Below, one piece after another: positions 6,099-13,732 of a stretch of 21,103 nt of DNA; positions within the stretch are counted from its first letter, which is position 1; every line of letters begins with the position of its first letter. The position numbers and the translations under genes were made by a program. The DNA is from DASTHV01 sp035718045 (lineage in GTDB: Bacteria; Patescibacteriota; Saccharimonadia; Saccharimonadales; UBA10212), in assembly GCA_035718045.1 (NCBI GenBank), contig DASTHV010000019.1, forward strand, positions 1 to 21,103, given 5' to 3'. The notes under the pieces are model-generated. The model did not search any database. It had not been told where the DNA came from and saw only the letters and a list, made by a program, of their open reading frames with translations.

Positions 6099-7160
6099 AT
6101 GGTAGTTGTCTATATTCTGCTTGCGCTGGCCGTTTTAAAATGCGTGCTTTTATTTAAGGTTTATCATTCGCTGCCGGTATTTGAACTTAAACGCCAAGCC
6201 CGTCAAAAGAACCACCGAGCGGCCAGGCTTTATCAGATGGCAGCTTATGAAGCGACGCTAGAGGTTTGGCTTTGGATAGTCGGTACGGCCAGCGTCGCGG
6301 TGCTTTTCATTTGGTCGGCTAGAACAAGTTGGTGGCTGGCGGCAATTACCATTACAATCTCGGCGTGGCTTGTGGTTTGGGCCAGATTTTCTGCCAACAG
6401 TTGGGCGGGCGCTTTGGTAGCCGTTTTTGCGCCGTATTACGCTAAGATTTTGTCAGTACTGCAGCCGTTGATGAGTCCTTTAACTCGCTTATTTCCGGAT
6501 GGCCGCCGCCAGGCCCATACCGGTTTGTATGAAAAGCGCGATTTGCTGGAATTCATCCGTGGTCAACATGGGCAGAACGACAATCGCATCCCGGAAGCGG
6601 ACCTTCGTACCGCCTTTAACTCACTAAGTTTTAGCGATAAGACGGTGGGTTCGGTCATGACGCCGAGACGGACCGTTAAACTGGTCAGCGCCGACGAGGC
6701 TATTACGCCGGTAGTTATCGACGAGCTGCATAAGACTGGTTTTAGCCGTTTTCCGGTGGTCAAGGATTCTACCCGCAGCGCCTCGCCGCAAGTAGTGGGC
6801 ACGCTCTACATCAACGATCTTATAGGCTATCAAGGCTCCGGCAAGGTTAAAGACTTGGCCAGAAAAGACGTTTATTTTATCAACGAATCATCAAATCTGC
6901 GCCAAGCCCTTAGCGCCTTTTTAAAGACCCATCATCACTTGCTGGTAGTGGTCAATAGTTTCGAAGAAGTGGTTGGTATTTTATCCATGGAGGACGTGCT
7001 GAGCCAGATTCTAGATAAATCAATCATTGACAGGTTCGATAATTACGACAGTCTGCGCGCGGTAGCCGCCATGGACTATCAAAAACAGTCCACCGCAACC
7101 TCAGAAAATCCGGCCCAGCCAGAGCCGGAATCCGCCAAGCAACCAAAACCCGCCCCCTAG
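6099..7160 (+). CDS. Membrane protein with tandem CBS domains (CNNM/HlyC-like)
   Basis: A 353-residue protein. The N-terminal part has one membrane segment at 1-20 and two or three between about 55 and 125. A linker is followed by a CBS pair (about 185-305) beginning SVMTPRRTVKLVSADE with GFSRFPVVKDS, and a second repeat ending VVVNSFEEVVGILSMEDVLSQIL. The layout resembles CNNM/CorC (DUF21-CBS) proteins, but the C-terminal CorC_HlyC domain is absent and replaced by a Pro/Glu-rich tail. CBS pairs usually sense adenine nucleotides or Mg-ATP. A role in Mg2+ or ion homeostasis is only suggested by the family. Confidence 0.78.
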   Translation: MVVVYILLALAVLKCVLLFKVYHSLPVFELKRQARQKNHRAARLYQMAAYEATLEVWLWIVGTASVAVLFIWSARTSWWLAAITITISAWLVVWARFSANSWAGALVAVFAPYYAKILSVLQPLMSPLTRLFPDGRRQAHTGLYEKRDLLEFIRGQHGQNDNRIPEADLRTAFNSLSFSDKTVGSVMTPRRTVKLVSADEAITPVVIDELHKTGFSRFPVVKDSTRSASPQVVGTLYINDLIGYQGSGKVKDLARKDVYFINESSNLRQALSAFLKTHHHLLVVVNSFEEVVGILSMEDVLSQILDKSIIDRFDNYDSLRAVAAMDYQKQSTATSENPAQPEPESAKQPKPAP

Positions 7161-7175
7161 TGATTCGGCTGGGAC

Positions 7176-7206
7176 TTGCAGCGCGCAAGCCCCAATCTGT
7201 TACAAT
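7176..7206 (+). promoter_or_regulatory. Promoter of aspS, leaderless type
   Basis: TACAAT (7201-7206) lies 8 nt before the ATG at 7215. TTGCAG at 7176-7181 may be a -35 with a long 19-nt spacer. A small hairpin (GGGACTTGC with GCAAGCCC, 7171-7192) covers the -35 area and may instead terminate the upstream gene, although no T-run follows. Confidence 0.55.
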
Positions 7207-7214
7207 TACAGGTA

Positions 7215-8618
7215 ATGAAGAGAGTTACGGCAATTGAGGCGGCGCAGGCTGTCGGCCAGACAGTTTTACTCCAGGGCTGGGTGCACGCCCGCCGCGACCA
7301 CGGCAAGCTGATATTTATCGACCTGCGCGATCTCAGCGGTATTATGCAGGTCGTTTTTTGGGGCAAGGGCGACGAGCAGCTATTCAAGATGGCCGACAGC
7401 CTGCGTAGTGAATTCGTAGTGTCAATCACCGGCACCATCCAAGAGCGCCAGCCCAATCAAGTCAACCCAGATTTGCCAACCGGCCAAGTCGAACTAGCTG
7501 CCGAAAAGCTAGAAATCTTAAACGAATCACAGACCCCGCCGTTTGAAATCGCCGACGCAAATGCGCCGGAGGCCGGCGAGGAAATCCGCCTTAAATATCG
7601 TTATCTGGACTTGCGCCGCCAAAAAATGCAGCGCAATCTGCGCCTGCGCAGCCAGTTCGTTCAAAAATGCCGGCAGTTTTTATTCGACAATGACTTTGCA
7701 GAGATCGAAACGCCGATCTTAACCGAGTCCACGCCGGAAGGTTCACGCGATTTTGTGGTGCCTAGCCGCCTGAACCCCGGGAGTTTTTACGCCTTGCCTC
7801 AGTCGCCCCAGCAGTACAAGCAGCTTTTAATGATCGGCGGCTTTGAGCGCTATTTCCAAATCGCCCGGGCCATCCGCGATGAAGACCCACGGGCCGACCG
7901 TGGCTTTGAACATACCCAGGTTGACATCGAAATGTCGTTCGTCGACCAAAATGACGTTATGAACATGGTCGAAGCAATGATGATCCAAGCCGTGGAGTCG
8001 CTTGGCTATAACGTCAAAGAAAAACCATTCCCGCGATTCACCTACGCTGAGGCCATGGAAAAGTTCGGCGCTGACAAGTTTGACCTACGCACCGAAGCAG
8101 AAAAGAAAGACCCCAAACTGCTGGCCTATGCCTGGGTCTACAAATTCCCGTTCTTTGAAAAAAGTGATGACGGCGGTTGGACCTTTACGCATAATCCATT
8201 CTCTATGCCGGTGCCAGAGCATGTTGACGATTTGCTGGCTGGCAAAAATATCGAAAATATTCTGACCACCCAGTACGATCTTATCTGCAACGGTTACGAA
8301 TCTGGCGGCGGCAGCATCCGCGCCCACAAGCCGGAGATTTTAAAGGCCGTTTATAAAGTCATGGGCTTTAACGACGAGCAAATAAAGGAGCGGGTAGGGC
8401 ATATGCTGGAGGCTTTTCAATACGGCGCGCCGCCACACGGCGGAATCGCTCTGGGTGTGGAACGTAATCTTATGAATCTGACCGGCGAAGAATATCTGCG
8501 CGAAGTCCAAGCTTTTCCAATGACCGGCAAGGGTCAGACCGCCGTAATGAAAGGCCCCAAACCGCTCACCGACGCCCAACTCAAAGAACTCGGCATAAAA
8601 ATAATAGAAAGAGGTTAA
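7215..8618 (+). CDS. aspS: Aspartyl-tRNA synthetase, bacterial type without GAD domain
   Basis: A class II synthetase of 467 residues. An N-terminal OB-fold anticodon domain (about 1-105, GWVHARRDHG) is followed by the catalytic domain with RYLDLRR, TPILTESTPEGSRDF, LPQSPQQYKQLLM, motif 2 RDEDPRADR (about 220) and motif 3 GIALGVER. It is clearly bacterial in type but about 120 residues shorter than bacterial AspRS. After FGADKFDLR (about 282-291) the usual GAD domain is missing and the chain jumps to YKFPFFE. The common FPKT motif reads FPMT. His29 in RRDHG matches the residue of non-discriminating enzymes such as that of Pseudomonas (His31). The ATG at 7215 is chosen over a TTG at 7176 because the promoter lies between them. 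Confidence 0.95.
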   Translation: MKRVTAIEAAQAVGQTVLLQGWVHARRDHGKLIFIDLRDLSGIMQVVFWGKGDEQLFKMADSLRSEFVVSITGTIQERQPNQVNPDLPTGQVELAAEKLEILNESQTPPFEIADANAPEAGEEIRLKYRYLDLRRQKMQRNLRLRSQFVQKCRQFLFDNDFAEIETPILTESTPEGSRDFVVPSRLNPGSFYALPQSPQQYKQLLMIGGFERYFQIARAIRDEDPRADRGFEHTQVDIEMSFVDQNDVMNMVEAMMIQAVESLGYNVKEKPFPRFTYAEAMEKFGADKFDLRTEAEKKDPKLLAYAWVYKFPFFEKSDDGGWTFTHNPFSMPVPEHVDDLLAGKNIENILTTQYDLICNGYESGGGSIRAHKPEILKAVYKVMGFNDEQIKERVGHMLEAFQYGAPPHGGIALGVERNLMNLTGEEYLREVQAFPMTGKGQTAVMKGPKPLTDAQLKELGIKIIERG

Positions 8619-8619
8619 A

Positions 8620-9060
8620 ATGGCCGCACCGGAAGAAGTTGCCAGCTATCCCGAAGCGCTAGAAGCTATGGATATCGATATCAAAGACGTTAAGGGCGCG
8701 GTTGTTGGCAGCCTAAGAGTTTCCACTAACGGCAATCCGTCATTGGCCGAGCTAGAATGTTTGTGGCTAAGCTTAGAGGCTATAGAAGACGGTACTATTA
8801 CGGCCGAATTGCAGGAGCTGTCGGCTCACGTTATGGAGGCGGGCGGCTTTGAAAGTGTTGTAACTATGGCTCAAAAGTACTCCCCAACCGAAACCGTCTT
8901 TCAGGGCGCCGGCTTTAGGCCGACAGTGATTGACAACGAAACCGGCATGGTTACTTATGAAAAATTTGCCCACAACGGGCATGCTCTACCGCCTGTAAAA
9001 ATCAACCCCGGCGAATGGGCTCCCGAATCCATTGCAACTGACGATCCCATAAATACTTAA
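8620..9060 (+). CDS. Hypothetical protein co-transcribed with aspS
   Basis: A 146-residue soluble, acidic protein that starts one base after the aspS stop, with AAGAGG before its ATG, so it is almost certainly in the aspS transcript. No family is recognised with confidence. The stretch FQGAGFRPTVIDNETGMVTYEKF resembles the last strands of GNAT acetyltransferases, but the acyl-CoA loop is not seen, so I do not assign that function. The last codons (Asn-Thr-stop) fall inside the palindrome at 9051. Confidence 0.75.
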   Translation: MAAPEEVASYPEALEAMDIDIKDVKGAVVGSLRVSTNGNPSLAELECLWLSLEAIEDGTITAELQELSAHVMEAGGFESVVTMAQKYSPTETVFQGAGFRPTVIDNETGMVTYEKFAHNGHALPPVKINPGEWAPESIATDDPINT

Positions 9061-9074
9061 CAAGTCAAGTATTT
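9051..9074. repeat. Palindromic repeat family copy 3
   Basis: AAATACTTAAC, spacer AA, GTCAAGTATTT: 11-nt arms with a single mismatch. It spans the stop codon of the upstream gene and ends exactly at the ATG of the cupin gene, so an RNA hairpin here could affect translation of the cupin or trim the mRNA. Confidence 0.8.
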
Positions 9075-9440
9075 ATGAAGTACGTCCCAAAGTCAGCCGC
9101 AAAAAAGTTCCAGAACGGTCCAACCGCCAGTGGATGGGAGTGGCCGGTTGGCGACAAAGATATCGACATAGCCGAAGCCACGGTTAATGGCGACTACCCA
9201 GAAAGCGGCTTTGTGGTTAACGAAGAGTGCAAAGAACTTTTATATATTATTTCCGGCGAAGGCACATTTGTTACGAAAAACAATTCCGTAAAACTCCAGC
9301 CTGGCGACCAAGTGCTGATAGATAAAGGTGAATTATTTCGGTACGAAAACGCCACAGAATTAGTTCTTTTGGCGGCCTGCGCCCCAGCCTGGCGCCCTGA
9401 GCAGCACAAAGAGATTCCAAAGTTAAACTCAAAAAACTGA
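9075..9440 (+). CDS. Single-domain cupin lacking metal-binding histidines
   Basis: A 121-residue protein with the two conserved cupin turns: ELLYIISGEGTFVTKNNSVKLQPGDQVLIDKGELFRYE. The usual HxH and later His metal ligands are absent (the first motif region reads VVNEECKELLYI), so an enzyme with a bound metal is unlikely; a sugar- or small-ligand-binding role is possible. It follows the aspS-hypothetical pair with only the palindrome in between. No separate promoter or Shine-Dalgarno was seen. Confidence 0.75.
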   Translation: MKYVPKSAAKKFQNGPTASGWEWPVGDKDIDIAEATVNGDYPESGFVVNEECKELLYIISGEGTFVTKNNSVKLQPGDQVLIDKGELFRYENATELVLLAACAPAWRPEQHKEIPKLNSKN

Positions 9441-9444
9441 GCGT

Positions 9445-9675
9445 CTAGTATGCCATGCCAGGTGTGGTGGGCAGCGACTTGTTGGCTTCCCTTTTGCTTT
9501 TTTCGGCTTTTTTAGATTCAACGACTCGCTTAGCCGACGAAACGACTAGCCCGGCAAAGGGATCATCCGTACTTTCCAAAAAGCCAGAAATTTTTTTGGC
9601 GGTTTCCGGCGTGATTTGGGCCGGATCGCCGAGCGGATCGAGCCGATTTGGATTTGTTGATAAAAACTTTTTCAT
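9445..9675 (-). CDS. Small hypothetical protein
   Basis: A 76-residue hydrophilic protein rich in Lys and Ser, with a central helix-prone part (about 20-60) and a Gly-Met-Ala-Tyr end. No family is recognised. The ATG at 9675 is preferred over a TTG at 9693 because TATAAT (9698-9693) overlaps the latter, giving about a 10-nt leader. The gene is convergent with the cupin gene, with 4 nt between stops. Confidence 0.55.
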   Translation of the reverse strand: MKKFLSTNPNRLDPLGDPAQITPETAKKISGFLESTDDPFAGLVVSSAKRVVESKKAEKSKREANKSLPTTPGMAY

Positions 9676-9692
9676 TTTGCTATCTTTGTCCA

Positions 9693-9698
9693 ATTATA
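9693..9698 (-). promoter_or_regulatory. -10 box of the small hypothetical gene
   Basis: Consensus TATAAT on the minus strand, 17 nt before the ATG at 9675. Confidence 0.5.
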
Positions 9699-9719
9699 CA
9701 CTCAAAATAGCCGTGCAAC

Positions 9720-10499
9720 TTAGCGAATATCTACCTGTCCGACGGATCGATTCTTAGTTGAAGCGTAATGGAGAGCGGCTTTGATGTAACCAGCAGATAG
9801 CTGTCGGCGGGCTGACACCTCAACTTGCATAGTTCTTTCAAAGCGGATGGCCCGGCTGCCGAATTTTTGGGCTACTAACAGGTTATATGCTACGTCTTCG
9901 TCAATTTCATTCATACTACTACGCGGAAAACCTCCGGTCTCCAAATACGCTCGGCGAGTAGTTGACATGTTATAGCCGGGAGCAAATCTAACAAATGCCG
10001 GGTTGCGGTACTTAGCTATTCTGGCAAGCCTGGTTAGCCGCTTAGCTGCCGGTATTATAAGGTCCTCTAAATAAATATCACGAGGCCGCTCTAGGGCATC
10101 AAGCCGCCTAAAAGCCGGCCCGCTGAGTAATTGCGTATTAGTGTGCTGTTTATGGTGGCTTTTCAGGGTCGGTAGCCAGGACGGAAGCGGCCAAGTATCA
10201 GCATCTAATCTCGCAATCACCTTAGCGCCCAGCTCGTCGATCGCGTAACAAAAGCCGGTATCAACCGCTGAACCCGTGCCTTTTTGGGGTTCATCAACTA
10301 AGTGGATTTCAAGCTCGCGAAAAATTCTATTTTCTTCTACTACTTCGCGAGTTTTATCGCTAGAACCATTGTCAACAACGACAACAGGAACTGTCTCGGC
10401 TCCAGCAGGCTGCACGGTGGCCAAATGGAGCAGCGACCGACCAATCTCTTTCTCTTCGTTGTAGGCGGGGATTACTACCGCCGTTTCGTATCTTGGCAT
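9720..10499 (-). CDS. Family 2 glycosyltransferase
   Basis: A 259-residue GT-A fold enzyme without membrane segments. It has VVIPAYNEEKEIG at the start, VVVDNGSSDKT (about 40-50) for nucleotide-sugar binding, the DxD-like metal site ARLDADTWP (near 97) and the acidic acceptor-side motif NEIDEDVAYN (near 200). It probably moves a sugar from a nucleotide donor to a cell-surface glycan or lipid acceptor; donor and acceptor cannot be told from the sequence. A TATACT box lies 14 nt before the ATG. No other glycan genes sit beside it. Confidence 0.9.
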   Translation of the reverse strand: MPRYETAVVIPAYNEEKEIGRSLLHLATVQPAGAETVPVVVVDNGSSDKTREVVEENRIFRELEIHLVDEPQKGTGSAVDTGFCYAIDELGAKVIARLDADTWPLPSWLPTLKSHHKQHTNTQLLSGPAFRRLDALERPRDIYLEDLIIPAAKRLTRLARIAKYRNPAFVRFAPGYNMSTTRRAYLETGGFPRSSMNEIDEDVAYNLLVAQKFGSRAIRFERTMQVEVSARRQLSAGYIKAALHYASTKNRSVGQVDIR

Positions 10500-10513
10500 T
10501 CAAAATGTAAGAT

Positions 10514-10519
10514 AGTATA
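10514..10519 (-). promoter_or_regulatory. -10 box of the glycosyltransferase gene
   Basis: TATACT on the minus strand, 14 nt before the ATG at 10499, in the 80-nt gap after the enolase-superfamily gene. No Shine-Dalgarno is seen. Confidence 0.4.
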
Positions 10520-10579
10520 CTTATTAACTTTTGCAAACACGAGAGGGTCGAATTATTCACCCGAATAGCCAGGCAGAGA

Positions 10580-11602
10580 TTAAAAAGTTGTATCGATTTT
10601 AAGCGGAGGAGTTGGCAATCCAGGCTTGAGCACAGTTTCATTAAAGCCGCCCGGTGCTACGTCATTCGAGGAGTCGGAGTGGAACAGGGAAGCTAGGTAT
10701 TGTATGTGGTGGCGGCCGTGGCCCAGCTCGAACTGTCCGCCGCCATACATTCCAACTCCGTTTTGTAAGCAATAATCGTAGACGTTAAATAATTCTTTCA
10801 AACTGCCGAAGCGCGACGGTTTGATGTTGGTTACTTTAGGCACGAAAGGCATAGACAAGAGATCGTTGAGAGAATGCAAAGGCGCGTCCCAAGTTATGCG
10901 CTCCTTGTACTTTTCTAATATCGGCCGGGTCTTGGTGTCTATGGCCGGATCCTCTATGAAAGCCTTTGGAAATACTTCGGCTAGTTTTTTATAAAGTTCT
11001 GGATTGATTTTTCTCTCAGCCCGGCTGCCTTTGTAGTATGCTTTGAAATCCAGTACATCGATGGCGTCCAGCTTAATTAACCTTTCGATGATTTCACTAC
11101 TCCAATCGTTGCTGACGTCGACCTTAAATCGTAGCGTAGGGTAAGCGCGTTTTATTTTCTCGAGTTGCGTCACATCTTTGGCTTGTCTTAAATCTTTGGA
11201 CACGACAAAATTAAGCGGTTTTAATTTTCGCCCAAGTAATTCTGGTAGGTTGGTACCGGCTTGCTTTAGCGCCAAACTAAGCGCCGCGCTTTCAAATGCC
11301 CATTGCCGGTACTGCCTGAAAGCTGGCATCGTTGGTTCCGCACGGAATAAATTCATAGAAGCGATCTTATCGCCGAAATTTTGCAGGCTATAACTACCAG
11401 CCATCTCTAGTTTTTGGCCGTCTCGCTGGAAGGCGGTTTGGGCTTTTGGGTCGTAGGTTACGTCTTCGCCAACGCCCTCAAACCCATTGCCATTCAACTT
11501 AATCACTGTAGTCTTGCGGGTAAAACCGGGAACACGCTGGCTTAGAGGCAGGAGTTCAAACGACTCTATCTGCAAATTCAGACTGGCTAGATTTTCATAC
11601 AT
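10580..11602 (-). CDS. Enolase-superfamily enzyme (OSBS / muconate cycloisomerase-like)
   Basis: This 340-residue protein has the capping domain and barrel layout of the mandelate-racemase/MLE/OSBS group. Likely catalytic positions are the Lys in LRFKVDVS (second strand), Asp in DVLDFKA, Glu in FIEDPA, Asp in ITWDAPL and Lys in NIKPSRFG. The second Lys of the usual KxK motif is Asp here (FKVD), so the substrate chemistry may differ. The C-terminal part GGGQFELGHGRHHIQYLASLF is typical of the barrel end. I start at ATG 11602 and not at 11632 because a TATAAT box (11615-11610) lies between, leaving a leaderless mRNA. No menaquinone genes are nearby, so OSBS function is not assumed. Confidence 0.8.
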   Translation of the reverse strand: MYENLASLNLQIESFELLPLSQRVPGFTRKTTVIKLNGNGFEGVGEDVTYDPKAQTAFQRDGQKLEMAGSYSLQNFGDKIASMNLFRAEPTMPAFRQYRQWAFESAALSLALKQAGTNLPELLGRKLKPLNFVVSKDLRQAKDVTQLEKIKRAYPTLRFKVDVSNDWSSEIIERLIKLDAIDVLDFKAYYKGSRAERKINPELYKKLAEVFPKAFIEDPAIDTKTRPILEKYKERITWDAPLHSLNDLLSMPFVPKVTNIKPSRFGSLKELFNVYDYCLQNGVGMYGGGQFELGHGRHHIQYLASLFHSDSSNDVAPGGFNETVLKPGLPTPPLKIDTTF

Positions 11603-11609
11603 CAACTTA

Positions 11610-11615
11610 ATTATA
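11610..11615 (-). promoter_or_regulatory. -10 box of the enolase-superfamily gene, leaderless type
   Basis: Consensus TATAAT ends 7 nt before the ATG at 11602. TTGCGC about 19 nt further upstream is a possible -35. Confidence 0.6.
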
Positions 11616-11653
11616 TCCTTGCAAGCCATCACGCGCGCAAAATGACCGTGTAG

Positions 11654-12172
11654 TTAATCTTCCATCTTCTTTAAGATTCGTTGAATAGTCAGCCAGGTGC
11701 GGGAGGTTAGATCTTTGCCATATTGTTTCTCCAGTTTGATCATGAAGTCTGGCGTTCTTGATGCAGTTGTGTCAATCAGGCTGCAAAGCGCGTTAACATG
11801 CATATCGTCATAAAAATTCGGTTTGGAAGTAAGCGTCGCGTCGGGCGGATGTTTGAAAAAGGTCACCAACTGATAAGTTTGGCGGCCGTGCTGGCCATCT
11901 TTGTAAGGATTCTTGGCCGCCAAAGCTTGCAGCTGCTCTTGGCTGCGGATGATCGTAGTACTGTTAAAGCCAAGTTTTTCGGGCCAGGCTGTTTGAGTAG
12001 TCTCTTCTAGTTTAGCGATATTCTTGGAACCGGATTCAAAGACTACGTTGCCGCTAGAGATAACCGGCTGCACATTGCTGAAGCCTAACCCTTCCAGCAC
12101 ACTTTTTAGTTTAGAGCCATGCATGTTAGGGTTGCTCGGCCCGATGCCGCGCAGTAAAGCCACGTACTTCAC
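11654..12172 (-). CDS. DUF1697 family protein
   Basis: A 172-residue soluble protein with the DUF1697 signature: YVALLRGIGPSNPNMHGSKLKSVLEGLGFSNVQPVISSGNVVFES at the N-terminus, then a central IIRSQEQL segment and a C-terminal TSRTWLTIQRILKKM. The family's molecular function is unknown. The start is GTG, two nt after the stop of the small membrane protein gene, so both form one operon. Confidence 0.88.
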   Translation of the reverse strand: MKYVALLRGIGPSNPNMHGSKLKSVLEGLGFSNVQPVISSGNVVFESGSKNIAKLEETTQTAWPEKLGFNSTTIIRSQEQLQALAAKNPYKDGQHGRQTYQLVTFFKHPPDATLTSKPNFYDDMHVNALCSLIDTTASRTPDFMIKLEKQYGKDLTSRTWLTIQRILKKMED

Positions 12173-12174
12173 GG

Positions 12175-12432
12175 CTATTTAGCCGGCCGGCCGCTTCTGA
12201 TTAGCATGACTATCCACACCGGTAAGCCGATTAGCGCCAGTACAGAAGCCATGCCAAGCAGAACGCTAATAATATTTACTATGGCAATAAACGCATTGTT
12301 ATTTGAGGGACCATGGGTTAGAAAATGTACGATAATTTGCAAAAGGGCCACTAAAATCAGTGCGACAAAGGGCGCTACGATTAAAAAAATCCATATTCCA
12401 TTAGACTTCTTTGAAGATTGTGATTGTATCAT
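12175..12432 (-). CDS. Small two-helix membrane protein
   Basis: An 85-residue protein with a polar N-terminus and two long hydrophobic helices (about 13-36 and 46-80). Short proteins of this kind are common and not assignable by sequence. It is supported by a TATAAT box exactly 7 nt before the ATG and by the following GTG-start DUF1697 gene. Confidence 0.7.
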   Translation of the reverse strand: MIQSQSSKKSNGIWIFLIVAPFVALILVALLQIIVHFLTHGPSNNNAFIAIVNIISVLLGMASVLALIGLPVWIVMLIRSGRPAK

Positions 12433-12439
12433 AGCTGAA

Positions 12440-12496
12440 ATTATACTCTCAGCTTTAAAAACCGGTCAGTAAAAAAAGAGAGATTTGGCGTACAAT
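12440..12496. promoter_or_regulatory. Divergent pair of leaderless promoters
   Basis: The 71-nt gap carries TATAAT on the minus strand (12445-12440, 7 nt before the ATG at 12432) and TACAAT on the plus strand (12491-12496, 7 nt before the ATG at 12504). The two face away from each other, and neither gene has a Shine-Dalgarno. Confidence 0.65.
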
Positions 12497-12503
12497 TATA
12501 CTT

Positions 12504-13676
12504 ATGGAAAATGCCAGCCCGGATTTGCTTCCCGAGCAGCAACCGGCGCCCGCAAGCAAAACCACTCGATTAAAGCGCTGGATCGCCGGGCATAAGTGGC
12601 CCGTGACAGGCGGAGCGGCAATCGTAGTAATCTTAGTGGCATTGGGACTTTGGTTTGGACTGCGCGGCTCGGACAACCCAAAGACAACAACCGTTCAAAA
12701 AGCTTTGCCCAATAGTACATCAACCGCTTCATCCACAACCAATCTGCCGGGCTTGCAGTTGGACTCAAACAAGAATTATGGAAATAAATATGCCGACGGA
12801 ATCTTGCCGACTGGTGACGGCAAGTACACCACGGATGGCGCCAAGCAGGGTTATATCTATGCCTGTCAGGGTTATAGTAATAACTTGAAAAGCCAACAGG
12901 GCGGCGCCGGTCAGCGTGGGCCTTGGTTCGTGGGTACGACCCAGTACGACATAAATAAGAAACTGCATGTCCAAGGGGACGTTATGTGGCAAGCTAGTTT
13001 CAGCAATACGGTCAGCGGCGATACCCGCACCATCATCTCTAATAATTTGCCAAACCACCCAACTGGCGTCTTCCCGATTTCACCTACCGATCCGGCCTAC
13101 GCTTACGACCGCAATCCCAGCAGCATTGAAGGCCAAACCATGACATATCAATTGTCCGCAGATCCGACCTATAGTTTGACTCCCACCTGTGAAAAAGGGC
13201 AGGTAGGCGTGATGCTGACCGGAGTGGCCTTGTTCAACGGCTTTGATGCCGCCGGCCGCGATGCGGGCGCCTGGGAAATTCAGGATAGCTGCCAGGGGCA
13301 CCCGCAAAAAGACGGCATCTACCACTACCACACCCTAAGCAGTTGTATCAAAGACGTCAGCGTACGAACTGTCATCGGCTTTGCGTTGGACGGATTTCCG
13401 ATAACCGGTCCGCAAGTTAGCAAGAATAATATACTGACTACTCAGGATCTGGACGAATGTCACGGCCTTACCAGCCAGGTCGTTTTAGACGGCAAAAACG
13501 TGACTACTTACCACTATGTGATGACCCAGGATTTTCCATACAGCGCCAACTGTTTTCGCGGCGCGGCGATACAACCGCCCGGCATGGATAGTCAGCAAGG
13601 CTCGCCGTCAGGCACCCAAAACCCCAGCGGTGGGACTGAAAGTCACACCGGAGCGGGCACCGGCGGTGGCTACTAG
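12504..13676 (+). CDS. Membrane-anchored YHYH-domain protein
   Basis: A 390-residue protein with a basic cytosolic N-terminus, one membrane helix (about 34-53), a Ser/Thr-rich linker and a large extracellular YHYH domain. Landmarks are GVALFNGFDAAGRDAG, the name motif YHYH near 273, GFALDGFPITGP and a second His cluster TYHYVMTQDFPY near 340. The tail is Gly/Ser/Thr-rich. Paired cysteines (for example DSCQG and SSCIK) suit an oxidising exterior and the DsbA-like protein at 4806. The His clusters suggest metal binding, but the domain's function is not established. Confidence 0.9.
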   Translation: MENASPDLLPEQQPAPASKTTRLKRWIAGHKWPVTGGAAIVVILVALGLWFGLRGSDNPKTTTVQKALPNSTSTASSTTNLPGLQLDSNKNYGNKYADGILPTGDGKYTTDGAKQGYIYACQGYSNNLKSQQGGAGQRGPWFVGTTQYDINKKLHVQGDVMWQASFSNTVSGDTRTIISNNLPNHPTGVFPISPTDPAYAYDRNPSSIEGQTMTYQLSADPTYSLTPTCEKGQVGVMLTGVALFNGFDAAGRDAGAWEIQDSCQGHPQKDGIYHYHTLSSCIKDVSVRTVIGFALDGFPITGPQVSKNNILTTQDLDECHGLTSQVVLDGKNVTTYHYVMTQDFPYSANCFRGAAIQPPGMDSQQGSPSGTQNPSGGTESHTGAGTGGGY

Positions 13677-13715
13677 CGTAGCGCCAGTTTTGTTTGGGCT
13701 TTTTAACTTTTGTTT

Positions 13716-13721
13716 TATAGT
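13716..13721 (+). promoter_or_regulatory. -10 box of the HAD gene
   Basis: TATAGT, 11 nt before the ATG at 13733, with TTAACT at 13693-13698 as a possible -35 (17-nt spacer). The leader would be about 5 nt. Confidence 0.45.
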
Positions 13722-13732
13722 AGTAATCGATA

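Noticed and set aside
7176..7214. Upstream TTG start adding 13 residues to AspRS
   Set aside because: The -10 box TACAAT lies inside this extension, and homologous AspRS proteins begin near the MKRV-type start.
8620..9060. GNAT acetyltransferase assignment
   Set aside because: Only a short C-terminal resemblance; no acetyl-CoA binding loop is visible.
11603..11632. Upstream ATG start for the enolase-superfamily protein
   Set aside because: It would place the TATAAT box inside the coding sequence; the ATG at 11602 fits the leaderless spacing.
12655..13331. Other-frame open reading frames inside the YHYH gene
   Set aside because: The YHYH frame has clear domain motifs; the others have no motif or ribosome site.
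13677..13715. Intrinsic terminator after the YHYH gene
   Set aside because: T-rich, but no GC-rich hairpin precedes the T-run.
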